Under the pieces are notes generated by a model. It was not told where the DNA came from, made no database searches, and saw nothing but the letters and a program-made list of their open reading frames with translations. A stretch of 64,000 nucleotides of DNA from Comamonadaceae bacterium (GTDB taxonomy: Bacteria > Pseudomonadota > Gammaproteobacteria > Burkholderiales > Burkholderiaceae_C): NCBI GenBank assembly GCA_947476285.1, contig CANJPU010000008.1, positions 1 through 64,000 on the forward strand. Direction: 5' to 3'. The translations under genes and the position numbers were made by a program. Below are positions 43,997 through 52,577 of the stretch, one piece after another; position 1 is the stretch's first letter, and each line of letters starts with the position of its first letter.

Positions 43997-45682
43997 ATGA
44001 AAAGACAATCGCAGTCTGGCAGCGCAGAGGCGTTCGATCCCATACTGCTGCAGATCCTGTGGAACCGTTTGATCTCGATCGCGGACGAAGGCCGGGCGAC
44101 GCTCGTGCGCACAGCCTTCTCAACCGCGGTCAGTGAATCCAACGACTGTGCGGTGGTCATCACCGATGCCGCAGGCAACTCTCTCGCGCAAAACAGTGGT
44201 TCACCGCCTTCTTATGTCGGCGTGCTTCCGTCGGTGGTCAAGGAGTACCTCAGGGACGGCACCGGCGGGCCCTTGGCGCCGGACGACATCCTGATCACCA
44301 ACGATCCGTGGATCGGCAGTGGTCATCTGCCAGACATCATTTTGGTCGAGCCCATCTTCTGGGGCACACGTCTGGTTGCCTTCGGCACTTGCGCCGCACA
44401 TACATCCGACATCGGCGGCTTGATGTGGGCAGCCGATGCCAACAGCGTGTTCGAGGAGGGCGTACGCATTCCCCCCATGAGACTCTCGCGCAAGGGTCGA
44501 ATCAATCGCACCCTGACCGACTTGCTGACCGCCAATGTGCGCCAGCCCGAGCAGATCATGGGCGACCTGTACGCTTTGCGTGCGGCCCTGCGGGTAATGA
44601 AGCGCGGGGTGCTGGAGTTGTTGGCGGAGATGCCTTCGCACGACCTTCAGCACCTGTCCGACGGTATCCTCAGCCGCTCGGAGAGGGCAATGCGTACCGC
44701 AATCTCCGCGGTTCCCGATGGCGACTATCCCTACGCGGTCGAACTCGATGGTGTCGGCGCGCCGCTCATATTGAAAATGAAAATGAGCGTGCGTGGCGAC
44801 CGCATTCACATGGATTTTTCGGGCTCATCAAACCAAGTGGCAGCCGGCATCAATTCGCCGCTCAAGTTCACTTACGCCTATGCCAGCTATCCGCTCAAAT
44901 GCGCGCTCGATCCCACCACGCCGCAGACCGAAGGCGCATACCGCCCCATCACCATCGAAGCGCCCCTTGGTTCTATTCTCAATGCGCCGCATCCCGCGCC
45001 GGTCGGCGCGCGCCACTTGACGGGTCAATGCGTGTCCAACCTCGTGCTCGCGGGGCTGAGCCTGGCGATGCCCAAGTTGGCAGTGGCCGAGGCCGGATCG
45101 ACCCCGGCCCTGAGGGTCGTGTTCAGCGGCGAGCGCAAGGACAACAATCGCTTTACGACCGTCCTGTTTGCCAGCGGTGGTATGGGCGGGGGTTCCACGC
45201 GCGATGGTCAGGACTGCACGCCTTTTCCCACCAATACAGGCGGTGGGTCGATCGAGGTCATGGAAAGCACCGCTCCGCTGCGCTTTCACAAGCGCGAAAT
45301 GCTGATCGACTCGGGCGGCAGTGGCCAATTCCGCGGTGGTGTCGGCCAGGAGATCGTCGTAGAGGTGACCTCGCCCAAACCGAGTCGGCTGTCCACCCTG
45401 GCCGACCGGGTTGACCATGCGGCGCAAGGCATCCTCGGTGGGACCGCAGGGGCGCCGACTGTACTCTCGGTGGACGGCACCACGATGCCGCCCAAAGCCC
45501 GGGCCACCGTGGCTGCCGGGGCCAAGTTGACGATCCACTATGCGGGCGGCGGAGGATACGGCGACCCGCACAAACGCAACCCCGAGAGCATCGCCGCGGA
45601 CATCAAGAACGGACTGGTTTCAAGCGAGGCGGCCCGCCGTGACTATGGATTCGAAGTTGGATTCGATGGGGCCACCAAATGA
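43997..45682 (+). CDS. Hydantoinase/oxoprolinase family protein, subunit B (second copy)
   Basis: 561 aa, starting at ATG 43997 with GGGAG ahead (a GTG at 43985 is in frame). HyuB motifs: DPILLQILWNRLISIADEG, NDPWIGSGHLPDII near residue 100 and a terminal GGGGYGDP. Here the B gene precedes A, the reverse of the pair at 12791-16661, and the two B proteins are only moderately similar, so this is a separate system. It is 13 bp from the A subunit. Confidence 0.9.
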   Translation: MKRQSQSGSAEAFDPILLQILWNRLISIADEGRATLVRTAFSTAVSESNDCAVVITDAAGNSLAQNSGSPPSYVGVLPSVVKEYLRDGTGGPLAPDDILITNDPWIGSGHLPDIILVEPIFWGTRLVAFGTCAAHTSDIGGLMWAADANSVFEEGVRIPPMRLSRKGRINRTLTDLLTANVRQPEQIMGDLYALRAALRVMKRGVLELLAEMPSHDLQHLSDGILSRSERAMRTAISAVPDGDYPYAVELDGVGAPLILKMKMSVRGDRIHMDFSGSSNQVAAGINSPLKFTYAYASYPLKCALDPTTPQTEGAYRPITIEAPLGSILNAPHPAPVGARHLTGQCVSNLVLAGLSLAMPKLAVAEAGSTPALRVVFSGERKDNNRFTTVLFASGGMGGGSTRDGQDCTPFPTNTGGGSIEVMESTAPLRFHKREMLIDSGGSGQFRGGVGQEIVVEVTSPKPSRLSTLADRVDHAAQGILGGTAGAPTVLSVDGTTMPPKARATVAAGAKLTIHYAGGGGYGDPHKRNPESIAADIKNGLVSSEAARRDYGFEVGFDGATK

Positions 45683-45695
45683 ATAGGAAGTACGC

Positions 45696-47789
45696 ATGAT
45701 TCTCGGCGTTGATGTGGGCGGCACGTTCACTGACCTTGTGGCAATCAACGAGACAGACGGTGCCGTGCTGTCGGCCAAGACCTCGACGACACCCGAAGAC
45801 CCATCCAAGGGGATTTTGACTGGCATAGGCATCATCCTCAAGCTGGCCGGTGCGCAGCGCGAGTCGATGACCGAATTAGTGCACGGAACAACCCTGGTGG
45901 CAAACGCGCTGATCGAGCGAAAGGGCGCCCAGACTGGACTGATCACCACCAAGGGATTTCGCGACATCCTTGAGATAGGGCGCGAGACACGATTTGACAT
46001 CTACGACATGGCGATCCGCCGGCCCGAGCCTTTGGTGGAGCGCTGGCGGCGCGCCACCGTGAGCGAGCGATTGGACGCCGAAGGCGGTGTCGTCGAGCCG
46101 CTTGACGAGACGCAGGCAATGGCAGTGGCCGACGGCTTGATCCGCGGCGGTGTCGAATCGATCGCCATCTGCTTGATGCACTCCTGGGCCAACCCATCGC
46201 ATGAGAAGGCAATTCGCGACCGCGTGAAGGCGGCCTTCCCTGACACCTACGTGAGCATTTCATTCGACGTCGCGCCGGAAATCCGCGAATACGAGCGCAC
46301 TTCAACGACGGTTGCCAACGCGTATGTTCAGCCGATGATGACGCGCTATCTCGTTCGGCTGCGCCAACAGATCGAAGGGCTTGGCCTGAAGCCTCGGCTG
46401 CAAGTGATGCTCTCTTCGGGTGGGGTCACCACATTTGGGCAGGCTGCGAACCTGCCGGTGCGGCTGGTCGAATCGGGCGCCGCCGGTGGTGCCATCGCCG
46501 CCAGCTACTGGGGCAAGCTGGCCGGGCATCTGAAGATCGTCGCATTTGACATGGGCGGCACCACCGCCAAGATCACGCTGATCGATGGCGGTCGTCCAGA
46601 GATCGTCAACGAACTGGAAGTCGCCCGGCTGCATCGCCTGAAGCAAGGCAGCGGTTTGCCGATGAAGACGGCTTCCATCGACGTCATTGAAATCGGCGCA
46701 GGCGGCGGAAGCATTGCCCACCTCGACAACCTGCAGCTGCTGCAAGTTGGCCCGCAAAGCGCTGGCGCTCAACCCGGCCCGGCGTGCTACGCCCGCGGCG
46801 GTGACAAGCCCACGGTGACCGACGCTGACCTGGTGCTGGGCTATCTCGATCCAAACTATTTCCTTGGTGGTGCGATGGCGCTCGATCGGGGGCGGGCGCA
46901 GAAAGCGATCGGCGAGACGGTCGCTCACGCGCTGGGCTGCTCGATCGAACAAGCGGCCGCGCACATCCGCGCCACCGTCAACGACGGCATGGCTCGGGCA
47001 TTGCGGGTGCATGCCGCCGAGCGCGGCCGCGACGTGCGCGGCTTCACCTTGGTCACCTTTGGCGGCGCGGGCCCAACCCATGCGTACGACATCGCAAGAC
47101 TGCTGCGCATCGAGCGCATCTTGTGCCCTTTCGGCGCTGGGGTCGCGTCGGCGCTCGGCTTTGCCGTCGCGCCCAAAGTGGTGGACGACGTGCGAAGCTA
47201 CGTCGCGCGTTTGAGCGATGTCGATTGGACGCGGGTGAACGCCTTGTTCGCCGAGATGCAGGAGCACACGCGCGATGTGCTGGCCCAGGCGGAGGGCGCC
47301 ACTTTGGCGCCAAAGGTCGAGTACATGGTGGAGATGCGCTACACCGGCCAGACCCACAACATCACGGTCGATCTGCCGGTGCGAAAGTTCGGCCAGGAGG
47401 GCGATGCGGCTGACATGACGCGCCGCTTCCAGAGCACCTACAAGCGGCGCTTCGGCCACGCATTGAGCGGCGCCTCGATCGAGACGCTGAACTGGCGCTT
47501 GCGGGTCACCGTGCCCAATGCCGTCGGGCTGCAGACCCTGCATTTCGCTGAAGCCGGCGCAAGTGCCGCGCGTCCTCGCGAGCGCATGGCGTTCTTCGAA
47601 GAGGCGGGCGGCATGATCCCGTGCAAGGTGTACAGCCGCTACGAACTGGCGGTTGGCGATGTGCTGGCTGGGCCGGCTCTGATCGAGGAACGTGAATCGA
47701 CCTTCGTGGTGGGTCCGGGCGCGAAGATCACGGTCGACTCGTCTCGCAACCTCATCGTCGATGTGCACCTGCCCGCATCACCGGCCTAG
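45696..47789 (+). CDS. Hydantoinase/oxoprolinase family protein, subunit A (second copy)
   Basis: 697 aa partner of the B subunit just upstream, with GVDVGGTFTDLV at the N-terminus, VHGTTLVANALIERKGAQ near residue 67 and VAFDMGGTTAKITL near 286. TAGGAAG precedes the ATG. Its TAG stop lies inside the left inverted repeat of the MITE-like element that begins at 47786, so the final residues may be altered by the insertion; the family fold appears complete. Confidence 0.9.
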   Translation: MILGVDVGGTFTDLVAINETDGAVLSAKTSTTPEDPSKGILTGIGIILKLAGAQRESMTELVHGTTLVANALIERKGAQTGLITTKGFRDILEIGRETRFDIYDMAIRRPEPLVERWRRATVSERLDAEGGVVEPLDETQAMAVADGLIRGGVESIAICLMHSWANPSHEKAIRDRVKAAFPDTYVSISFDVAPEIREYERTSTTVANAYVQPMMTRYLVRLRQQIEGLGLKPRLQVMLSSGGVTTFGQAANLPVRLVESGAAGGAIAASYWGKLAGHLKIVAFDMGGTTAKITLIDGGRPEIVNELEVARLHRLKQGSGLPMKTASIDVIEIGAGGGSIAHLDNLQLLQVGPQSAGAQPGPACYARGGDKPTVTDADLVLGYLDPNYFLGGAMALDRGRAQKAIGETVAHALGCSIEQAAAHIRATVNDGMARALRVHAAERGRDVRGFTLVTFGGAGPTHAYDIARLLRIERILCPFGAGVASALGFAVAPKVVDDVRSYVARLSDVDWTRVNALFAEMQEHTRDVLAQAEGATLAPKVEYMVEMRYTGQTHNITVDLPVRKFGQEGDAADMTRRFQSTYKRRFGHALSGASIETLNWRLRVTVPNAVGLQTLHFAEAGASAARPRERMAFFEEAGGMIPCKVYSRYELAVGDVLAGPALIEERESTFVVGPGAKITVDSSRNLIVDVHLPASPA

Positions 47790-48034
47790 CCCGCATATTT
47801 CATCAGGGACGCGGGATGGCTGTGGGTCAGGCGGTGGTCAGTTTGGGCGAGACGGCCGCAGCCAAGGCCCGTAGGCCTTGGCGAGGAGTTGAGCCCAAAA
47901 TGGCCACCGCATGGCCCGCAGGCACCCGCGTAGGCGCTCAATCCAAATTGGATTTTCCCGTCAAGGCTACAAGTCATTGTTTTCATTGGTAATGCTTGCT
48001 GAAACAAGCCGACCTGGTGAAATATGCGGGCTAG
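47786..48034. mobile_element. MITE-like element with 22-bp terminal inverted repeats
   Basis: The ends 47786-47807 and 48013-48034 are inverted copies matching at 21 of 22 positions; each outer end reads CTAGCCCGCATATTTCA. No transposase fits in 249 bp, so this is a miniature or deletion derivative of a larger element. The interior holds two hairpins: 47862-47881 (8-bp stem, CGTA loop) and 47940-47954 (7-bp stem). The CTAG at each edge is palindromic and might be a 4-bp target duplication. The IS family is not assigned. Confidence 0.72.
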
Positions 48035-48317
48035 CAATGAATACATGTTCGGTGGCGAGCCCTGGTTGATATGGGGCCCTCCGCACGCATCCAAACTGGC
48101 TTTCATTTGGCGTCGGTAATCATCCTGAAAACAGGAGTTGACCGCTGTTTCCATGTGCGATCACACTTGGCCAAATCAGACATTGAGGCATGTCAAAGTA
48201 AACATTATTAGGAACACCCGGGTTAGAATTCTCGCTGATGGGCGAGCCCATTGGGGCGAATTGATCCTGAGTGTTCTCCAGTCCAACCGACGTTTGACGA
48301 CACATTGAGGTACAAGC
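48035..48317. other. Region between the MITE-like element and the chimeric gene
   Basis: 283 bp without a convincing gene. It should hold the promoter of the chimeric gene at 48318, probably inherited from a former Bug gene. On the minus strand 48154-48000 a short open frame (starting METAVNSC) looks protein-like for about 45 residues, but has no ribosome site and no recognised family. Confidence 0.45.
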
Positions 48318-49757
48318 ATGCGCAGACATATTGTTGCGGTAGTCCGGGCGCTGACGGTCGGCGCACTATTGGTTTTCGCGGGCGGCGCCGGCGCCCAGCA
48401 AGGTTTCCCCAATAGGCCAATAAAAATCATCACAGCCAGCCTCGCTGGCGAAGATCGGGTCTACGACGGCGTGCTGCATGAACTGGGAGTGGCGCGCGCA
48501 CGCGGCTTTGCCCACCTGCTCGACATCGGACGCGTATTTGCCGCGTATCCGAAGCCTTTCGGCCCGCGCGCCTCGATTGTTTCGATTTCGGGCGGGGTCG
48601 GCATCATGCTGACCGATGCGCTGGAGCATGCCGGCATGGGGCTGGCCACATTCACCGAGACCGTGCTGGCCGACATCGACCCCATCCTGCCGCCGTTTCT
48701 CGGCCGTCAAAATCCGCTTGATGTCAGCGGCGGGCCATTCCACTATCTCGACCGCTTGCGCGCATTGCTCCAGATATTCGACCGCAACCCGGAGAGCGAT
48801 TTTTCCATCGTTGCCATCGGCGCGTTCGAACGGCGCCAGATGGAGATCGCCGAAGTGATTGCCGACGAGGCCAAGAAGCGCGACAAGCCCACCTTCGTGT
48901 TGTGGTTCGGCGGTGGCGACCTGGCAACGCGTTATCTCAATGGTCAAGGCGTGCCCTGTTTCCCCGATGCGGCACGTCTGGTGCAAGCCATAGCCCCAGG
49001 GGTAGCGCAACGGGAGCGGCCGCTTCGTCGAGACTTGTCAGCAGATTTCAAGCCCGACCTGGCGATGGTACGGGCCACACTCGTCGCGGCGCGCGAGGCC
49101 GGCCATAAAGTCATCGACGAGGTCGGCGGCAAGCAGATTCTGGCCGCGTATGGCATCGATGTCGTCAAGGAATGTGTGGTCGATTCGCCCGCAGCCGCGC
49201 AGGCAGCACTTGCGGCTCTGCGCTTTCCTGTGGTGGCTAAACTTCGTTCCGTCGATCTCGTCCACAAGGCACAGGCAGGTGGCGTACGCCTGAATCTGAT
49301 CAACCCCGAGGCGGTGGAGCTTGCGATCACCGAACTCATGATGCTGTCACGCCAACTGGGCCTGTCGCACGCCGATGTCGTGTTGCAGGAGCAGGTGCCG
49401 GCCGGGGTCGAACTGCTGCTCGGGGCCAAGCGCGATGCCACCTTTGGTATGGTCGTGACACTGGGCATAGGCGGGGTGCTCGCTGAAGCCTGGGACGACG
49501 TGCAGATTCGCCTGGCCCATGGCGCTCCTGACGCGCAGGACATGCTGGCCATGTTGGCGCACCAGTCGCTGCTCGATGGAACAGGGGGCCGCCCGAGGGT
49601 GGACCCGGCCGTCCTGGCGCCCACTCTGGCGCGCTTCGCGCAGCTGGCGCGGGACCTTGCCGAAGAGGTCGAAGCCATTGATGTGAACCCGATCATCGTG
49701 CATCACAGCGCACGCGCAGCCACTGCAGTGGATGCGGTGATTTTTCTGCGCGATTAG
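48318..49757 (+). CDS. Chimeric gene: Bug signal peptide fused to C-terminal part of an NDP-forming acyl-CoA synthetase
   Basis: 479 aa. Residues 1-38 are the start of a Bug/TctC protein (Sec signal ending GGAGAQ, then FPNRPIKII). From residue 39 (codon at 48432) the sequence is an acyl-CoA synthetase: TASLAGEDRVYDGVL corresponds to the region of the 9719 protein just after its SHT, and the rest continues through the ligase domain and the C-terminal ATP-grasp domain (VVAKLRSVDLVHKAQAGGVRLNL, VDPNPIIV-like VNPIIV) to the normal end; 441 residues match the expected 440-odd. The CoA-binding domain and the His of the phosphohistidine motif are lost. It is most likely a deletion fusion and nonfunctional as a full ligase, though in frame. 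Confidence 0.85.
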   Translation: MRRHIVAVVRALTVGALLVFAGGAGAQQGFPNRPIKIITASLAGEDRVYDGVLHELGVARARGFAHLLDIGRVFAAYPKPFGPRASIVSISGGVGIMLTDALEHAGMGLATFTETVLADIDPILPPFLGRQNPLDVSGGPFHYLDRLRALLQIFDRNPESDFSIVAIGAFERRQMEIAEVIADEAKKRDKPTFVLWFGGGDLATRYLNGQGVPCFPDAARLVQAIAPGVAQRERPLRRDLSADFKPDLAMVRATLVAAREAGHKVIDEVGGKQILAAYGIDVVKECVVDSPAAAQAALAALRFPVVAKLRSVDLVHKAQAGGVRLNLINPEAVELAITELMMLSRQLGLSHADVVLQEQVPAGVELLLGAKRDATFGMVVTLGIGGVLAEAWDDVQIRLAHGAPDAQDMLAMLAHQSLLDGTGGRPRVDPAVLAPTLARFAQLARDLAEEVEAIDVNPIIVHHSARAATAVDAVIFLRD

Positions 49758-49843
49758 TTTGAACCTAGCTTTAGCGGGAGTGGCACTTACTTAACCACCA
49801 AGATGGCCGCAGATTTCATGAGACACAACAGGAGCACAAGCAT

Positions 49844-50242
49844 ATGACACAAGCAGGCAAGAAGTCCCCGGTTTTGTACACCATCACACAGGCCAATCGC
49901 GCGAAGGTTAAGACCTTGGTGCCCAAGTTGGTCGAGCTCACCGAGAAGGTGCTGTATGGCGATGTGTGGGAGCGGCCTGGCCTGTCAAAGCGCGAACGCA
50001 GCATGGCCACTATTGCGGTGCTGGTGGCGCTGGGCAAGCCCGACCAATTGCGCGCCCATATCGAACGCGGCGCAAGCTACGGGATTACCGAAGCCAAGAT
50101 CGGTGAACTGTTCACGCATCTGGCGTTCTACGCGGGCTGGCCCGCTGCAATGGCGGCCGCGACCGTGGCAAACGGTGTGTTCGACGAACTCAAGGCGAGC
50201 AAGACGAGTAAGAAGATTAAGAAGAGCAAGAGCAAAAAGTAA
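49844..50242 (+). CDS. Carboxymuconolactone decarboxylase-like protein
   Basis: 132 aa AhpD-like helical protein (VWERPGLSKRERSMATIAVLVALGKPDQLRAHIERGASYGITEAKIGELFTHLAFYAGWPAAM is the family core, from about residue 40). The AhpD CxxC pair is absent, as in gamma-carboxymuconolactone decarboxylases. The last fourteen residues are Lys-rich (KKIKKSKSKK), unusual for the family. AGGAG stands ahead of the ATG. A related gene at 51284 faces it across the dehydrogenase. Confidence 0.85.
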   Translation: MTQAGKKSPVLYTITQANRAKVKTLVPKLVELTEKVLYGDVWERPGLSKRERSMATIAVLVALGKPDQLRAHIERGASYGITEAKIGELFTHLAFYAGWPAAMAAATVANGVFDELKASKTSKKIKKSKSKK

Positions 50243-50262
50243 TCCTTCAAAGGAGGCTTGAC

Positions 50263-51219
50263 ATGCAGATCGGCTTTATCGGCTTGGGCAACATGGGTGG
50301 CCCGATGGCAATGAATCTGCGCAAGGCGGGGCATCGCCTGCTGGTCCACGATGTGCGCCGAGCCAGCGCTACGCCCTTGACAGACGCCGGTGCCGTCTGG
50401 GCAGACACGGTCCGCGAACTTGCCCAAGCCTCGGATGTCGTCTTCACCGCATTGCCGGGTCCACCAGAGGTTGAAGCGATTGCGCTCGGCGCGGACGGCC
50501 TGCTGGCGAGCATGCACCCCGGGTCCACCTATTTCGACTTGTCGACCAACGCGCCCTCCATGATCCGCGCAATCCATGCCGCCTTCGCCGAGCGCGAGCT
50601 GCATGTGCTGGACGCACCGATCAGCGGTGGCCCGCGCGGCGCCAGACAAGGCGACCTCGCCATCTGGGTGGGCGGCGACCGTGCGGTGTTCGATCAACAC
50701 AAGCCGCTACTCGACCTGATGGGCCATCACATTGTCTATGTTGGGCCAATCGGCGCAGGGTCGATCGCCAAGTTGGTCCACAACTGCACCTCCTATACGG
50801 TTAACTGTGCGTTGGCCGAGATGTTCTCGCTAGGTGTGAAGGCAGGCGTGGAGCCGCTGGCGCTGTGGGAGGCTGTGCGCCAAGGCGCCGTGGGCCGCCG
50901 CCGCACGCTGGACGTGATGATCGACCAATTCTTGCCCGGCAAATACGATCCCGCAGCCTTCGCGCTGCGTCTTGCCCATAAAGACGTGGTGCTTGGCACG
51001 GCGCTTGGCCGTGAGCTTGATGTGCCGATGCGCATGGCCAACTTGGCGCTGGCCGAGTTGACCGAGGCGATGAATCGTGGCTGGGGCGATCGCGACGCAC
51101 GCTCGTTCATGCTGCTGCAGCAGGAGCGGGTGGGCATCCATATTGCGGTCGAGCCCGAACGTCTGCGCGAAGCGCTAGAGCGCGATCCCCCGGCCAAAGG
51201 TGATCCAAAGCACGGGTGA
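50263..51219 (+). CDS. NAD(P)-dependent 3-hydroxyisobutyrate dehydrogenase-like protein
   Basis: 318 aa beta-hydroxyacid dehydrogenase: N-terminal GFIGLGNMGGPMA (NAD(P)-binding), DAPISGGPRGARQGDLAIWVGG near residues 124-145 (substrate site) and the catalytic Lys in GAGSIAKLVHN near 170. AAAGGAGG precedes the ATG. It follows the CMD-like gene closely, and both are downstream of the chimeric gene, so they probably came with its parent operon. Confidence 0.9.
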   Translation: MQIGFIGLGNMGGPMAMNLRKAGHRLLVHDVRRASATPLTDAGAVWADTVRELAQASDVVFTALPGPPEVEAIALGADGLLASMHPGSTYFDLSTNAPSMIRAIHAAFAERELHVLDAPISGGPRGARQGDLAIWVGGDRAVFDQHKPLLDLMGHHIVYVGPIGAGSIAKLVHNCTSYTVNCALAEMFSLGVKAGVEPLALWEAVRQGAVGRRRTLDVMIDQFLPGKYDPAAFALRLAHKDVVLGTALGRELDVPMRMANLALAELTEAMNRGWGDRDARSFMLLQQERVGIHIAVEPERLREALERDPPAKGDPKHG

Positions 51220-51283
51220 TCTTTGCGGCGCTACCAGGGCGGGTCCAGCAGCGCTGAATGTCTCAACAAGACTTTGCCTGGTC

Positions 51284-51646
51284 CTACAGTCCAAGCTCGG
51301 TGAGCACCTTGTCCGCCACAGTCAGACTGGCCGTGCCATTGGCCCATCCGGCATAGAAGCCAGCTTGCTGGATCGCTTCCACAATCTCGTCGGATGTTGC
51401 GCCATTGCTGACAGCACCGCGAACATGCAACGCTAATTGTTCCGGCCGCGACTGCGACGCGAGTATGGCGATCGTAATCAGGCTTCGTGTCCGCAGATCC
51501 AGCTTGTCGCTGCTCCACAGCTCGCCGTAGAGCACCGCCTTGGCCCAGCGAGCCCATCTGGGCGAGCGAGGCCGGTCCGCTTGGTCGGCGCCAAACATTT
51601 GGCGATGCAAGGCAACGCCGCGTTCCAGTGATTCGTCATCGTTCAA
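51284..51646 (-). CDS. Carboxymuconolactone decarboxylase-like protein
   Basis: 120 aa AhpD-like protein with core LDLRTRSLITIAILASQSRPEQLALHVRGAVSNGATSDEIVEAIQQAGFYAGWANG. No CxxC pair. It is the last gene of a minus-strand group (aldehyde dehydrogenase, Bug, dioxygenase, this gene) and faces the dehydrogenase at 50263. It is clearly related to, but different from, the 132-aa protein at 49844. Confidence 0.85.
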   Translation of the reverse strand: MNDDESLERGVALHRQMFGADQADRPRSPRWARWAKAVLYGELWSSDKLDLRTRSLITIAILASQSRPEQLALHVRGAVSNGATSDEIVEAIQQAGFYAGWANGTASLTVADKVLTELGL

Positions 51647-51669
51647 AATCGGTCTCCTTGCTTGATCGG

Positions 51670-52560
51670 TCAGTACGGAGTGGCACCGACAACAGTCGTG
51701 CGATGCAGCAGGCGCCGCTGCGGCAACTTATAGTCGAAGGTCGCCAGATGCTGGACAGCGCAGTTGTCCCACATCACCGCATCGCCAACCCGCCAGCTAT
51801 GGCGATACCTGAATGCCGGGTTCTTGCAGGCCTCCCAGGCGGTTGCCAGCAAGGCGTCACTCTCTTCACGCGCAAGGTCCAGGATCCTGTCGGTGTGCGC
51901 TTCGTTCACGAAGATGCACTTTCTGCCATTTGCCGGGTGAGTCCTGATGGCTGGGTGGGTGGCTTCGGCCAGTTTGCTCTTTTCCGGGCTGAGAATATTC
52001 ACATCCTCTTTCCTGGCGAAGCGCTTTGCCAAGGTGTTCACTGCCTTTCGACCTTCGAGGCGCTGCTTCACAGCATCTGGCAATGATGCGTAGGCTCGGC
52101 TCATGCTGGCAAACTGAGTGTCGCCTAATGCCTTGCCCGCATCATCGTGCGGTATTTCCAGTGCATAGAGCATGGAGCACATGCTCGGCTTGGCCTCATA
52201 CGAGAGATCAAAGTGCCACATGCGGCCTGCGTCGTAAGCCCCGAGGTGGCGCCCGTCCTTGTCCACGATGTTGGAGACAAGGAAGATTTCCGGATGACCC
52301 GGATGCAGGTATTGGCTGAGCACGCTGCTCTTGTCCAGCTCGCCAAAGCGCTGGCTAAAGGATATCTGGTCTTCTACTGTCAGAGTTTGGCCGCGAAAAT
52401 AGATCACACCATATTCAAAGAAGGCAGCGCGAATCCCTGAGAACACTGCATCGCTCATGGCTTGCGTCAGATCCACGCCCGATATTTCGGCGCCGACGCC
52501 ATTGAGCGACGGAACCACTGTGAATGACTCGTTAGTGACTTGCGGCTTGGGCTCGCTCAT
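51670..52560 (-). CDS. TauD/TfdA-family Fe(II)/2-oxoglutarate dioxygenase
   Basis: 296 aa. Iron ligands H116-x-D118 (MWHFDLSYE) and distal H271 (WDNCAVQH), with PQRRLLHRTTVVG at the end as in the dioxygenase at 321; the two are near paralogues. It lies 18 bp after the Bug gene at 52578-53564 in transcription order and 23 bp before the CMD-like gene. The substrate is unknown; 2-oxoglutarate dependence is family knowledge. Confidence 0.9.
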   Translation of the reverse strand: MSEPKPQVTNESFTVVPSLNGVGAEISGVDLTQAMSDAVFSGIRAAFFEYGVIYFRGQTLTVEDQISFSQRFGELDKSSVLSQYLHPGHPEIFLVSNIVDKDGRHLGAYDAGRMWHFDLSYEAKPSMCSMLYALEIPHDDAGKALGDTQFASMSRAYASLPDAVKQRLEGRKAVNTLAKRFARKEDVNILSPEKSKLAEATHPAIRTHPANGRKCIFVNEAHTDRILDLAREESDALLATAWEACKNPAFRYRHSWRVGDAVMWDNCAVQHLATFDYKLPQRRLLHRTTVVGATPY

Positions 52561-52577
52561 ATCAATCTTGTCCTGTG

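Noticed and set aside
48000..48154. Minus-strand frame METAVNSC... as a gene fragment
   Set aside because: Protein-like for a few dozen residues but no start signal and no family recognised; it also runs into the MITE-like element.
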